DNA of 64,000 nucleotides from UBA11098 sp041671525 (GCA_041671525.1 JBAZBJ010000003.1:37211-101210), one strand, 5' to 3'; positions 16,087 to 24,515 are shown, counted from the first letter of the stretch. A program made the numbers and translations. Notes: generated by a model from the letters alone, not told the origin.

Positions 16087-16653
16087 CTACTTTCTCATCA
16101 TCTTCTGCATCAATTCGGTATTGATCGGCTCCTGCAGGCCGGCCTTGATCAGCCTCACAAACAGTTCAGGATTTTTTTCTTCGATCCGAGTACGCAGAAG
16201 CCTGAAGAGTTTAGTTGATCCAGCACAAATCGCATTCAGGAGGGTGATGATGTCCTTTTTTTCCTCAGCATCCTCATCCAACCAACAGGTGACTTCAATG
16301 TCATCAAGAATCTCATGGCCACCATCGCCCCGTGCCAGCTCTGATGTGAAAACCTTTATCGCCTCTTCAATCATGGGCGAAACAACTAAAGCAGTTTTGC
16401 GCAATCCCAGCCATCTTCTGCTCCTCATGTACTCCTTCTTTTTTTTGTCTTCAAGGTATTCCTCTTCTGAAACAAACAAAGGGAAATATCCCCTAGCAAC
16501 TTTGTCATCTGTCCTATAGGCCACCTTACCAACCCGCAAGGTCTTAAAACGCTCCAGAAGATGCATGCCTTCTGGCATCTCGTTACCTATGAAAATCTCC
16601 CCTTCTTTGCACTCGGGATGCTGATTGGTTCTCGTCTTGCATTTTGTTCCCAT
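16087..16653 (-). CDS. Orphan gene product, 188 residues
   Basis: No family recognised. The start is ATG at 16653, preceded by AAGGAGGAG. The frame is open to 16701, but that lies at the predicted transcription start. The protein is hydrophilic and rich in Glu and Lys, with a basic helix (KKKEYMRSRRWLGLRK) in the middle and a helical C-terminus. It has a consensus promoter and its own terminator, and the unit is bracketed by an imperfect 45-bp direct repeat. Confidence 0.7.
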   Translation of the reverse strand: MGTKCKTRTNQHPECKEGEIFIGNEMPEGMHLLERFKTLRVGKVAYRTDDKVARGYFPLFVSEEEYLEDKKKKEYMRSRRWLGLRKTALVVSPMIEEAIKVFTSELARGDGGHEILDDIEVTCWLDEDAEEKKDIITLLNAICAGSTKLFRLLRTRIEEKNPELFVRLIKAGLQEPINTELMQKMMRK

Positions 16654-16718
16654 TTCTAACTCCTCCTTTTCTGCGCGATTTTTTTTATTATAAAAATACA
16701 TCTCGACTGTGATTGTCT

Positions 16719-16747
16719 ATTATACTCCTATTTCCGACTTTTGTCAA
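16719..16747 (-). promoter_or_regulatory. Consensus promoter of the 16087-16653 gene
   Basis: TTGACA, 17-nt spacer, TATAAT. Sequence around and after the -10 box (AGGAGTATAAT then ACAATCACAGT) is nearly the same as at 10094-10122. Confidence 0.88.
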
Positions 16748-16749
16748 GT

Positions 16750-16794
16750 CAGGCCGTGTTTCCTTCGCTGAATTTTTTGAGTCCGGGTGAGATC
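16750..16794. repeat. Right copy of the imperfect direct repeat
   Basis: Partner of 15968-16012: GTTTCCTT..CTGAATTTTTTGAGTCCGGGTGAGATC in pieces. It lies directly upstream of the promoter at 16719-16747. Confidence 0.65.
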
Positions 16795-16808
16795 ATCAAA
16801 TTTTAAAT

Positions 16809-17105
16809 TTATTGCGATTTGATAATATTTTTCTTGACCGCATCAACAAACAAGCGGAATGCTGGCCGGTTTTCTTTTTTATAGATTATTTTCACGCCCA
16901 ACAGATGCTCCTTCGGACATTGCAAGCTCTTACCAGAAATTGAAACTTTTGGATCAAAAATCCTGTCGAGATACATGCGCCTCAAATTGCCCGGACCGTC
17001 TTTTTGGTATGCGCAGATCTTGGCCCCGCATTTCTCGCAAGAAATTTCCAACAAGCGGCTATACCCGCCGCGACTCTTTTTGTATTTGTCGTTTTTTATT
17101 TTCAT
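16809..17105 (-). CDS. Small zinc-ribbon-like protein of unknown function
   Basis: 98 residues. CEKCGAKIC and a later Cys (SLQCPKEH) could hold a metal; both termini are basic. It overlaps the Nudix gene by 4 nt (17102-17105), so it is the distal gene of a coupled pair. No family is recognised, and a link to the Nudix enzyme is inference from the overlap. Confidence 0.6.
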   Translation of the reverse strand: MKIKNDKYKKSRGGYSRLLEISCEKCGAKICAYQKDGPGNLRRMYLDRIFDPKVSISGKSLQCPKEHLLGVKIIYKKENRPAFRLFVDAVKKNIIKSQ

Positions 17106-17638
17106 AAAATTTCTTTTAAATAATCGGATTTTTCAATAAAGCCATCAATTTTTCCCGCCCAGGCTTTCGGATTTTTGCGCATCGAATTTTTTACTTCCTC
17201 AACGCTCATCCATTTCACTTCCTGCACCTCCCCATCATTGAATTGCAAATCTTCCAGGGCACCATTAAATTCCAAATAATAAATTACATTTTGTTCGCGG
17301 TTGTCCGGATTGTCACGCTTGCGCCAATAGCCGCCCAGCAATTTTTCATAATCAATTTCCAAGCCTATTTCTTCCTGCAGTTCCGCCTTGGTGCCTTGCT
17401 CCAAAGTTTCGCCAGCCTTGATGTGCCCGCCGAAACTTGTCGCCAACTTGTTCGGATTATGTTCTTTCAGCGGCGAGCGTAAATGAATTAAAAAATCAAT
17501 GTCATCATTATTTTTCCGAAAAAGATACACATGCACCGTCCGATGCCAAAGGCCTTCCGCGTGAACCTTGCTCCGCGGGGCACTTTCGCCAGTCAGCTCA
17601 TTATTCTCCGAAACGATGTCTAAAAATTCTTCGGCCAT
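17102..17638 (-). CDS. Nudix hydrolase
   Basis: 178 residues. The Nudix box reads GGHIKAGETLEQGTKAELQE followed by EIGL; the usual Arg of REUXEEXGU is Ala here. The N-terminal SAPRSKVHAEGLWHRTVHV resembles the isopentenyl-diphosphate isomerase/dihydroneopterin branch of Nudix enzymes. The substrate cannot be assigned. It is clustered with a MazG/HisE-like pyrophosphohydrolase (7 nt upstream), which suggests nucleotide-pool cleaning. Confidence 0.85.
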   Translation of the reverse strand: MAEEFLDIVSENNELTGESAPRSKVHAEGLWHRTVHVYLFRKNNDDIDFLIHLRSPLKEHNPNKLATSFGGHIKAGETLEQGTKAELQEEIGLEIDYEKLLGGYWRKRDNPDNREQNVIYYLEFNGALEDLQFNDGEVQEVKWMSVEEVKNSMRKNPKAWAGKIDGFIEKSDYLKEIL

Positions 17639-17644
17639 AAAATA

Positions 17645-18007
17645 TTAAACTTTTTCCAACATTAATATTCTTTTCTTGAACCCGCCTCTTTTTTCTGCTT
17701 TTTCTTTTTGGACTTTCCGGACCGTTTCCAGATCCAAGCCGTTAAATTCCAAAATCGTGTCAATGAGCTCCATGACGTCGGCTGCTTCCTCAACTATATG
17801 CTCTTTGCTTTTGGCGTTAGCCAGCTCATGCGCCTCTTCTTCGACTTTCTTCAATAAAAATTTTGAATATTCCTCGTCATTTTCCAAAATTCTAGTTTTT
17901 ACCTCCTTGCCCGTGAGCTTCCCAACCACTTCAGGAATATTGTCCCGCACTAATTTTGGATATTCATTTTCCTTTTCCAGACTTGTTTCAAAATGTTTAA
18001 ATTCCAT
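17645..18007 (-). CDS. MazG/HisE-like nucleotide pyrophosphohydrolase
   Basis: 120 residues, all helical. YPKLVRDNIPEVV at the start, then the metal-binding pattern EEEAHEL...EEAADVMELID. The family hydrolyses nucleoside triphosphates or phosphoribosyl-ATP; with no histidine genes nearby, a house-cleaning role is more likely. Same strand and close to the Nudix gene. Confidence 0.82.
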   Translation of the reverse strand: MEFKHFETSLEKENEYPKLVRDNIPEVVGKLTGKEVKTRILENDEEYSKFLLKKVEEEAHELANAKSKEHIVEEAADVMELIDTILEFNGLDLETVRKVQKEKAEKRGGFKKRILMLEKV

Positions 18008-18032
18008 ATTTTTTAATTATGTAATTAATTAA

Positions 18033-18527
18033 TTACCTCTTCTTTCGCTTAGCAATAAAAAACCAAAGATACAAAATCGCCAGCAGGATCAGATTGGGGA
18101 CATAGACGACCGGATTGCCCCAGCTGATGCCGTTCACGTGGAAATTGGAGACCGGCCATAGGAACGGCGTCGGGAAGAAGGCGCTCGAGTGGGACGGGAT
18201 GTCAATGAGAATGTGCAGCGCCCACGCTCCCATCAGCCAGAATGGTTTTTTCCGGATGAACCAGACCAAAAGAAAAACTGCCAGAAAAATAACCAGGCTG
18301 TGCGTGTAGTTATAGAGCACATGGACGAACTGCGGCACCGACGCCGGAGATGGAGTCCCGTGGCTAAAATCCGGCCGCTCGAGGATGCCCAGCAGGTTGG
18401 CGACAAAAAGAATCCCGAAAGAAAACAGGTCCGGCGCCACTCCAAAAAAGAAAGTCAGCCAAAAACTCTTCCGGTCTTTGCGACCGAACACGCCGCTACC
18501 CCACAGTCCGTGAGAAATTATATCCAT
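18033..18527 (-). CDS. Membrane protein, YdjM/metal-dependent hydrolase-like
   Basis: 164 residues from the ATG at 18527 (MDIISHGLWG). A longer frame from 18548 exists but adds a non-family N-terminus. Four hydrophobic spans, with conserved-looking His and Asp in ISHGLWG, GVAPDL, HSLVIF and HILIDIPSH. This matches the layout of YdjM-type membrane-bound metal-dependent hydrolases, whose substrate is unknown. Confidence 0.65.
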   Translation of the reverse strand: MDIISHGLWGSGVFGRKDRKSFWLTFFFGVAPDLFSFGILFVANLLGILERPDFSHGTPSPASVPQFVHVLYNYTHSLVIFLAVFLLVWFIRKKPFWLMGAWALHILIDIPSHSSAFFPTPFLWPVSNFHVNGISWGNPVVYVPNLILLAILYLWFFIAKRKKR

Positions 18528-18694
18528 AATAAGGATATTGTAGCACAAAAAACGGCCAGGCTCGCCTCTCGGCCGCTATCCATATTGTCTTTTGCTTTTT
18601 CCCCGGAAAGTTGCTAGGATTTTTATAGGCAGTTTGGGACAGATCATTAACATAATAACCCATAAATAACTACTGAAAGAGGAGGAAAAACAGC

Positions 18695-20122
18695 ATGCTA
18701 GGAATCGGAGGAATTGCCTGTGTAGTAAATTTACAAAATGCGGCAAAACATGTGAGCAAACTCTTGCAAAGATTGCGCCATCGCGGAGCAGACGTGATCA
18801 ACATTGCAAGTGTCGGAAAAAATGAAGATCCGGAGAAGAAGCCTGAGGACCCCGAATACATCGGCTATTATGAAGAGAAGACGCCCTGCGAGGGCACTGA
18901 TTTCGAGGGCTTTCCCTTCGAAGAAGGCGGTCAACTATTAGGGCCAATGGCTATCGGTTTTTGTTTCGATGTTGAAAAAAGGATCAGTGCCATTAAAGAC
19001 AGGCGGCAGATGCATATCATCGAGAGCGCTCACTTTGGCTTGATGGTCATAGCTTTTAGCGGAAAAACAGAACTAAGCAGTTCTGGAAAGATTAATAATT
19101 TATCCAAGGAATGCTGTACGCTTAGCTCCGACAATGGCTTTGATACACTTGTACGCATGCTTATCGGGTCAAAAAAAGAACGTCTGATTGATGCTTTGTT
19201 GGATGTATTACCAAGGTTCACTGCGGCATACACATTGGCGATAATGACCAAGGATGAATTATTTGCAGCACGCGGTCCCCATGGAGTCTTCCCTTTATTT
19301 CTTGGAAGAATTGGGAAGGGGCTTGTTGTAACTTCAGAGGATGTAGCACTTAAGCAAAACCCGCAAGCCGAACTTATTGAAGAAATAGGCCCAGGTGAAA
19401 TTGTTTCACTTAAAAGGGACAGTCCCGACTACCAAATTCATCATTTTGCAAAATCAGAAGAAATGCTTTGTGCTGTGGAATGTATCCACATGAGCAGCCC
19501 CATAACAACACACCGTGGAATTCATATCGAAGATTTTCGCCAGGCGCTGGGACGGGAATTTGCCAGGGAACACCGAGAGCGACTACTCAAGGCCGGTAAA
19601 AATATTGTGCCCATGATGCGCTCCGGCAAAGATCAAGGTTCAGGAGTATCTGACGAATCGGGAATTCCATACACGGAATATATCAAACTTGATAAAAATC
19701 GTCCCCGAACCCGGAATCGACCCCTCACCAAAATAAGTTATGAAAAAGCTCTTGAAAGGTCTTACCAAAAAACGATTCTGCGCGAAGACAAAATCAAGAG
19801 CAAAAGCATAATCGTCGTTGAAAGCATAATGATAACTTCGATGAATATGCGTATCATTAATGAAAGACTGCATAAAGCAGGAGCATCCCGCAGAACTACC
19901 TGCATCACCGCCCCAATGGTGACCAACGTCTGCCCATCAGGAATGGAACACTCTACTACTGATATGTTAATCGCTTATGGCAGGACACTTGACGAAATCA
20001 GGATTCTCATCGGGACTGATGACTTATTATTCCTATCACTTGCAGGTCTGAAAAAAGTCTTATCTGAGACTTTTCATACTAACTTTTGCACCGGATGTTT
20101 TGGAGGAGACTATCCGAAATAG
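18695..20122 (+). CDS. PurF-like protein lacking catalytic residues
   Basis: 475 residues, aligning by eye over its full length with amidophosphoribosyltransferase: RLRHRGAD near the N-terminus, GPHGVFPLFLGR (194-205), TSEDVAL, GIPYTEYIK, and TDDLLFLSLAGL...FCTGCFGGDYP at the C-terminus. Active PurF begins MCGI with Cys as the nucleophile; here it is MLGI. The PRPP loop, normally VDDSIVRGTT, is VESIMITSMN (375-384). The cysteines expected to hold the 4Fe-4S cluster appear kept (Cys259 or 263, 413, 465, 468). The ribosome site AGAGGAGG is strong, and the gene has its own terminator and no purine genes nearby. It is probably a repurposed or structural relative. Confidence 0.8.
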   Translation: MLGIGGIACVVNLQNAAKHVSKLLQRLRHRGADVINIASVGKNEDPEKKPEDPEYIGYYEEKTPCEGTDFEGFPFEEGGQLLGPMAIGFCFDVEKRISAIKDRRQMHIIESAHFGLMVIAFSGKTELSSSGKINNLSKECCTLSSDNGFDTLVRMLIGSKKERLIDALLDVLPRFTAAYTLAIMTKDELFAARGPHGVFPLFLGRIGKGLVVTSEDVALKQNPQAELIEEIGPGEIVSLKRDSPDYQIHHFAKSEEMLCAVECIHMSSPITTHRGIHIEDFRQALGREFAREHRERLLKAGKNIVPMMRSGKDQGSGVSDESGIPYTEYIKLDKNRPRTRNRPLTKISYEKALERSYQKTILREDKIKSKSIIVVESIMITSMNMRIINERLHKAGASRRTTCITAPMVTNVCPSGMEHSTTDMLIAYGRTLDEIRILIGTDDLLFLSLAGLKKVLSETFHTNFCTGCFGGDYPK

Positions 20123-20150
20123 CAACTATTATAAAGTAACAGCTAACAAA

Positions 20151-20178
20151 AGGAGGGCCACAGGCCCTCCTAGTTTTT
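20151..20178. terminator. Bidirectional terminator between the PurF-like gene and sod
   Basis: AGGAGGGCC-aca-GGCCCTCCT, followed by AGTTTTTTA on the plus strand and by TTTTG on the minus strand. Confidence 0.9.
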
Positions 20179-20756
20179 TATGCAAATCTTTTTTCCACCA
20201 CTCCCCAGTCCACATTTTTCATAAAGACATCAATGTAGCTGGCGCGGTCTTTACCGTAGTCCGGGAAGTAGGCATGCTCGAAGACGTCCATCACCAAGAG
20301 CGGTGTGGCGCCGGCGAAGTGGCCGCCGTCATGTTCAGAAATCCAGACATTGAAAAGTTCGCCCGCCTGTTTGTCATAATATAAAACCACCCACCCGATG
20401 CCGCGCATCGCGCCCATGGCACGAAAATCTTTTTCCCAAGCTGCGACACTACCGAAGTTTTCCACCATTTTTTTGTGCAGCTCTCCTTCGGTATCAATGG
20501 CTTTTCCACCGCTCACCAAATTTTCAAAATAATATTCATGCAGCCGCATCCCGTTCCACTCCCAACCAAAACGTCGATTGAGCTCGGCATATTCGGGCGT
20601 AGTAAATTTATCCTCTTTTTCCATGCCCACCAAAATATCATTGAGCTTGTTGATGTTGGTCACGTACCCTTCATACAACGCGAAATGCGTGTTGAGCGCT
20701 TGGTCGCTGAAACCCGGAGTGCCTTTGAAAACTGCGTAGTCTTTTTTGACGTACAT
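20178..20756 (-). CDS. Superoxide dismutase, Fe/Mn family
   Basis: 192 residues. The four metal ligands are in place: His24 (LNTHFALYEGY), His73 (RLHEYYFENL), Asp157 and His161 (MDVFEHAYFPDYG). It converts superoxide to peroxide and oxygen in the cytosol. Monocistronic, convergent with the PurF-like gene and sharing its terminator. Metal preference cannot be decided from sequence. Confidence 0.92.
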   Translation of the reverse strand: MYVKKDYAVFKGTPGFSDQALNTHFALYEGYVTNINKLNDILVGMEKEDKFTTPEYAELNRRFGWEWNGMRLHEYYFENLVSGGKAIDTEGELHKKMVENFGSVAAWEKDFRAMGAMRGIGWVVLYYDKQAGELFNVWISEHDGGHFAGATPLLVMDVFEHAYFPDYGKDRASYIDVFMKNVDWGVVEKRFA

Positions 20757-20881
20757 AAGCTTAAAATTAAAAAATAAATTAATAACCTAATTGTAATACA
20801 GCTTGCCGTTAATACAAATACTATCGCCACATATTGCAAAATAGCTTTTATCCGAAGGACTTATCCACACCCCGGGTCACC

Positions 20882-20910
20882 TTGCATGTTATTTTGAATA
20901 ATTGTATAAT
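20882..20910 (+). promoter_or_regulatory. Promoter of the 20944-22179 pair
   Basis: TTGCAT, 17-nt spacer, TATAAT. A TTATCCACA word (20861-20869) lies just upstream. Confidence 0.75.
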
Positions 20911-20943
20911 TTAAGAGTAAAACAAACACGAACAAAAATACAA

Positions 20944-21687
20944 ATGGACGAAAAAAACAACGATCAAAGCGCTGAAAAAATTCAGTCGTTGCGCGAGATG
21001 ATTATGAGCGCGGAACGGACCATTCAAGGCGCCAAAGCCATGCTGCTTCAACTGGAAGGCAAGAAAAAAGTCGGACGCAAACGCAAGACCATGGAAGATG
21101 ATGCGGATGGCCGTGTCATTGAAGGAACTTTTGACGGACAAATTATGATCGGCAACGATGGGAAGCAATATCCCGTGCCGGCCAATTATGCTTCGAAATC
21201 CAAGCTTATCGAAGGTGACATGCTGAAACTGACCATCACCGGCGAAGGCTCTTTTATTTATAAACAGATCGGACCGATCGAAAGAAAAAGACTGCTGGGC
21301 ATCGTCAATCAGGACGCAGACGGCAATTATTTCATCATCGCGGACGGCAAACCTTTCCGCGTGCTTTTGGCGTCCATCACCTATTTCAAAGTCGAACCGG
21401 GCGACGAAGTGACACTGGTCACGCCGCGCGACATGGATTCCGATTGGGCCTCAATTGAAAACGTCATCCAGAAATCGCGCGATGACAAGCCGGCTCACCG
21501 CTACGCGCCAACGCCAAACATTGCTAATCTCTATGACGACCTGGGCGGCGACACCGACAACGTCCCGAAAGAAGAAATTGAAGACACAGCGGTTGCTCCG
21601 AAAAAAGCCGACACTTCCATTTTTGATGAGTGGGCGCCGGATTTGGAGGATCTAAAAAAAGAACTTAACAATAATAAGGATTTATAA
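20944..21687 (+). CDS. Conserved protein of unknown function
   Basis: 247 residues from ATG 20944 (MDEKNNDQ). The frame is open to 20902, but that is upstream of the probable transcript start. An N-terminal helix and a basic linker (KKKVGRKRK) are followed by a beta-rich domain: FDGQIMIGNDGKQYPVPANY, then GDMLKLTI and a second similar half (LLGIVNQDADGNYFI). The C-terminus is acidic. I believe relatives occur widely in CPR genomes, but no function is known to me. It is followed after 6 nt by gtrA. Confidence 0.7.
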   Translation: MDEKNNDQSAEKIQSLREMIMSAERTIQGAKAMLLQLEGKKKVGRKRKTMEDDADGRVIEGTFDGQIMIGNDGKQYPVPANYASKSKLIEGDMLKLTITGEGSFIYKQIGPIERKRLLGIVNQDADGNYFIIADGKPFRVLLASITYFKVEPGDEVTLVTPRDMDSDWASIENVIQKSRDDKPAHRYAPTPNIANLYDDLGGDTDNVPKEEIEDTAVAPKKADTSIFDEWAPDLEDLKKELNNNKDL

Positions 21688-21693
21688 ACAAAT

Positions 21694-22179
21694 ATGGAAG
21701 ATGTTCTCGTCCAAGCACAACCGGAAAAGAGTTTATTGAAAAAACTGATCGAACAATTCGGCAAATTCATCCTGGTCGGCATCATGAACACCCTGGTCGA
21801 TTTATTCGTTTTGAATGTTTTGATGGCTGTGACTGGTGTGGTTATCGGTGTTGGCTATTCCGTCGAAAAAGCCATCTCCTTTCTCGTCGCAGTCACTTTC
21901 AGTTATTTTATCAACAAACACTGGACCTTCCAGGATAAATCTAAAGAGGATGAAGGCAAGAAAATGTCGCAGTTTTTTATGGTTAGTTTTGTTGGGATGT
22001 TGATCAATGTAACCGTAGCCACCGTTGTCGTGACCTACCTGCAAACCCCGATCAACAATATCCTTGATCTCCCCTTCCTGACGCCCCAACTGTGGGGCAC
22101 CATCGGCGCGCTCGGTGGCACCGCTATCGGACTGTTCTGGAATTTCGTCGGCTACAAATTCTGGGTTTTCAAAAAATAA
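21694..22179 (+). CDS. GtrA-like membrane protein
   Basis: 161 residues with four hydrophobic spans and the family pattern VGIMNTLVDL...SYFINKHWTF. GtrA-like proteins are linked to transfer of lipid-linked sugars across the membrane during surface-polysaccharide modification. It lies 6 nt after the preceding gene, in one operon. No glycosyltransferase is nearby, so the substrate is open. Confidence 0.85.
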   Translation: MEDVLVQAQPEKSLLKKLIEQFGKFILVGIMNTLVDLFVLNVLMAVTGVVIGVGYSVEKAISFLVAVTFSYFINKHWTFQDKSKEDEGKKMSQFFMVSFVGMLINVTVATVVVTYLQTPINNILDLPFLTPQLWGTIGALGGTAIGLFWNFVGYKFWVFKK

Positions 22180-22241
22180 GCCCCATTTTAGAGAAGTCTT
22201 GTTGCATGACAAGGCTTTTTGTTTTTGCTAAAATTAAGCTA

Positions 22242-22694
22242 CTACAAATATACAAATCAAATACAAATTTACAAATATATGGACAAAAATGAGCCAGACA
22301 AGGTCATTCACAAGGAATTAAGCTATAAAGTTGTCGGTATCCTCTTTGAAGTATATAATGAGTTAGGGTTTGGTTATCAAGAAAAATACTACGAAAAGGC
22401 CATTGAAAAAAGCTTCTTAAAGGAAAAAATAACTTTTAAGCGGCAAGCTCCTTTTAATTTAAAGTTCAAAGGCGAAGTTATCGGCAAGTACTATTTAGAT
22501 TTTCTAGTTGAAGATAAAATTGTTTTAGAAATTAAAAAAGGCAACCATTTCCCAAAAAGAAACATAAACCAAGTAAAAGAATATTTAAAAGTTACTGGAT
22601 TGAAGCTAGCAATTCTCGCAAACTTTACTTCAAGTGATGTGAAATTATTAAGAATACTAAATTTGTAGATTTGTAAAAGATTTGTAATTTGTAG
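22242..22694 (+). mobile_element. CTACAAAT-ended element carrying a GxxExxY gene
   Basis: The left end CTACAAATATACAAATCAAA (22242 on) is the inverse of the right end (22661-22694, closing GATTTGTAATTTGTAG). The enclosed gene starts two bases after the left arm, and its stop codon lies in the right arm. Coding-free elements with the same ends occur at 5897-5991 and 29773-29857. Confidence 0.7.
22279..22668 (+). CDS. GxxExxY family protein
   Basis: 129 residues from ATG 22279 (MDKNEPDK); the frame is open to 22219, but that part is the terminal repeat. The name-giving motif is Gly32-Glu35-Tyr38 (GYQEKYY). Later KYYLDFLVEDKIVLEIK gives a D...ExK pattern like restriction-endonuclease-fold enzymes. 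The family is widespread in CPR and other bacteria, often inside intervening or mobile sequences; its activity is unproven as far as I know. AT-rich, unlike gtrA and dnaX on either side. Confidence 0.85.
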   Translation: MDKNEPDKVIHKELSYKVVGILFEVYNELGFGYQEKYYEKAIEKSFLKEKITFKRQAPFNLKFKGEVIGKYYLDFLVEDKIVLEIKKGNHFPKRNINQVKEYLKVTGLKLAILANFTSSDVKLLRILNL

Positions 22695-22703
22695 TTAATT
22701 TAT

Positions 22704-24455
22704 ATGGCATCCGAAACGCTTTATCGCAAATACCGACCAAAAAACTTTGCTGAGGTAATCGGCCAGCATCATATTGTTCAGACACTGACCAACGCGATCA
22801 AACACAATCGCATCGGTCAAGCCTACCTCTTCACCGGTCCGCGCGGCACCGGCAAGACTTCCATCGCGCGCATCTTTGCCAAAACGGTCAACTGCGATCC
22901 GACCCACTTAGGCTCTAAGAGCCCAATTGGGCTCTTAGAGCCTAAGTGGCCTTGCGAAAAATGTCCGGCTTGTCAGATGATTTCGGAAAACAAGTCTTTG
23001 GACATCATCGAGATTGATGCGGCGTCCAACACCGGCGTGGACAACATCCGCGAGCTGCGCGAGACCATCAATCTGCCACCGACTTCGCTCAAATACAAAG
23101 TCTACATCATCGATGAAGTCCATATGCTTTCCACCGGCGCTTTCAACGCGCTCTTGAAAACCTTGGAAGAACCGCCTTCTCACGTCATTTTCATCCTGGC
23201 CACCACCGAAATCCACAAAGTGCCGCAGACCATCCTGTCGCGCTGCCAGCGTTTCGATTTCACCCGTCTGCCGATTGCCAACATCATTGAAAAACTGACG
23301 CTCATCGCCAAGAACGAAAAGATCCAGATCGACACCGATTCGCTGGAAATGATCGCTATCGCGGCTGAAGGTGGGATGCGCGACGCCGAAAGTTTGCTGG
23401 GGCAAGTCATCGCGTTGGAAGACAAAAACATCACTGTCAAAGAAGTCGAGGAAATTCTCGGCGCGACCGACCGCAAGTTTTCCCACGATGTGTGTGAAAT
23501 GATCGTTAATAATGATTCGACCGGCGCCATCCAAAAAATCAACGAGCTTTTGAACGACGGCTATGACCTCTCGATTTTCAACAAGTCGCTCATCAACTAT
23601 CTGCGCCAGCTGATGCTTTTAAAAATCAGCCCAGATCTCAAAGCATCTTTTGCCTACGAAATGACCGGCGAACAGATCGAAAAGATGCTCGCGCAGACCA
23701 AAAAGATCGAACTGCAAAAAATCATCATCGCAATCAATCTTTTTTTAGACGCGCAGAGTAAAATTTCCTCTTTCCTGCTCCCCCAGTTGCCGTTGGAAAT
23801 TGCCATCATCAAGGCGACACACACTTTCCCTGCTGTAGAAAGTATCAAATATCAAGCAGCGGGTGGCAATGACCAAGATACAAGAAACAAGGAACAAACA
23901 AACTACAAACCACAAACTACAAACCACAAACAAGGCGCGGAAATACAAAACACACGAGAATGTCATTCCGGACTTGATCCGGAATCTAGTCAAAAATCTT
24001 CAGTTTCGCCACTAGATTCCCGTTTCCACGGGAATGACAACAAGGCTTCAGACCAAGTTACAAACAGCAACTCCAAACAAATTTTGACCTACGATGTCCA
24101 GAACAATTGGAGCAGACTCTTGGAAGCCATCAAACCGAAAAATCATTCCTTGCAGGCGTTGCTGTTCAGTTGCCAAGTGCTAAGCGTCGAAAACAATGTT
24201 ATCACCTTGGCCACACCCTATGATTTCTATAAAGAAAAACTGACCATTCCCGCCAATCGCCAAATCGCGGAAGAAGTTTTCAGCCAGATTTTGGGCGCCA
24301 AAATCATCATCAAAACCGTCACCAACAAAGAAGCTGGCATCCCGATCAGCGCGCAACAAACCGGCGCCCACGAAGAAGACAAGCCCGCCGGCGAACAAAA
24401 TTCCCTCCTGGCTGACGCCATGAACATTATGGGCGGCAAAGTCGTGCAGGAATAA
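22704..24455 (+). CDS. dnaX: DNA polymerase III subunit gamma/tau
   Basis: 583 residues. The clamp-loader ATPase has Walker A GPRGTGKT (45-52), the zinc module (NC...CEKCPAC), Walker B IIDEVHML and sensor LATTE. Two palindromic repeats are read in frame: a 46-bp one between the first and second zinc Cys (residues about 67-82), and a TGTCATTCC-type one in the linker (about 420-446). A low-complexity stretch (NYKPQTTNHKQ, about 398-408) precedes the second. The C-terminal domain follows. Essential replisome part, so the insertions must be tolerated. Confidence 0.95.
   Translation: MASETLYRKYRPKNFAEVIGQHHIVQTLTNAIKHNRIGQAYLFTGPRGTGKTSIARIFAKTVNCDPTHLGSKSPIGLLEPKWPCEKCPACQMISENKSLDIIEIDAASNTGVDNIRELRETINLPPTSLKYKVYIIDEVHMLSTGAFNALLKTLEEPPSHVIFILATTEIHKVPQTILSRCQRFDFTRLPIANIIEKLTLIAKNEKIQIDTDSLEMIAIAAEGGMRDAESLLGQVIALEDKNITVKEVEEILGATDRKFSHDVCEMIVNNDSTGAIQKINELLNDGYDLSIFNKSLINYLRQLMLLKISPDLKASFAYEMTGEQIEKMLAQTKKIELQKIIIAINLFLDAQSKISSFLLPQLPLEIAIIKATHTFPAVESIKYQAAGGNDQDTRNKEQTNYKPQTTNHKQGAEIQNTRECHSGLDPESSQKSSVSPLDSRFHGNDNKASDQVTNSNSKQILTYDVQNNWSRLLEAIKPKNHSLQALLFSCQVLSVENNVITLATPYDFYKEKLTIPANRQIAEEVFSQILGAKIIIKTVTNKEAGIPISAQQTGAHEEDKPAGEQNSLLADAMNIMGGKVVQE
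22904..22949. repeat. 46-bp perfect palindrome inside dnaX
   Basis: Arm CCACTTAGGCTCTAAGAGCC then CAA meets its exact complement with no spacer. Translated as HLGSKSPIGLLEPKW within the zinc-binding module. Confidence 0.92.
23961..24039. repeat. TGTCATTCC-type palindromic repeat inside dnaX
   Basis: It begins TGTCATTCCGGACTTGATCC and ends CACGGGAATGACA, with inner CTAGT/ACTAG arms. It is read in frame (CHSGLDPESS...LDSRFHGND). The first 30 bases match the intergenic copy at 30519-30584 with few changes. Confidence 0.9.
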
Positions 24456-24472
24456 TTTAAATTTTACACAAC

Positions 24473-24507
24473 AAAAAAAGTCCTTGAATTAATCAGGACT
24501 TTTTTTA
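24473..24507. terminator. Bidirectional terminator between dnaX and the 24516-24947 gene
   Basis: AAAGTCCT and AGGACTTT arms with A-run before and T-run after. Confidence 0.9.
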
Positions 24508-24515
24508 TTCTTATT

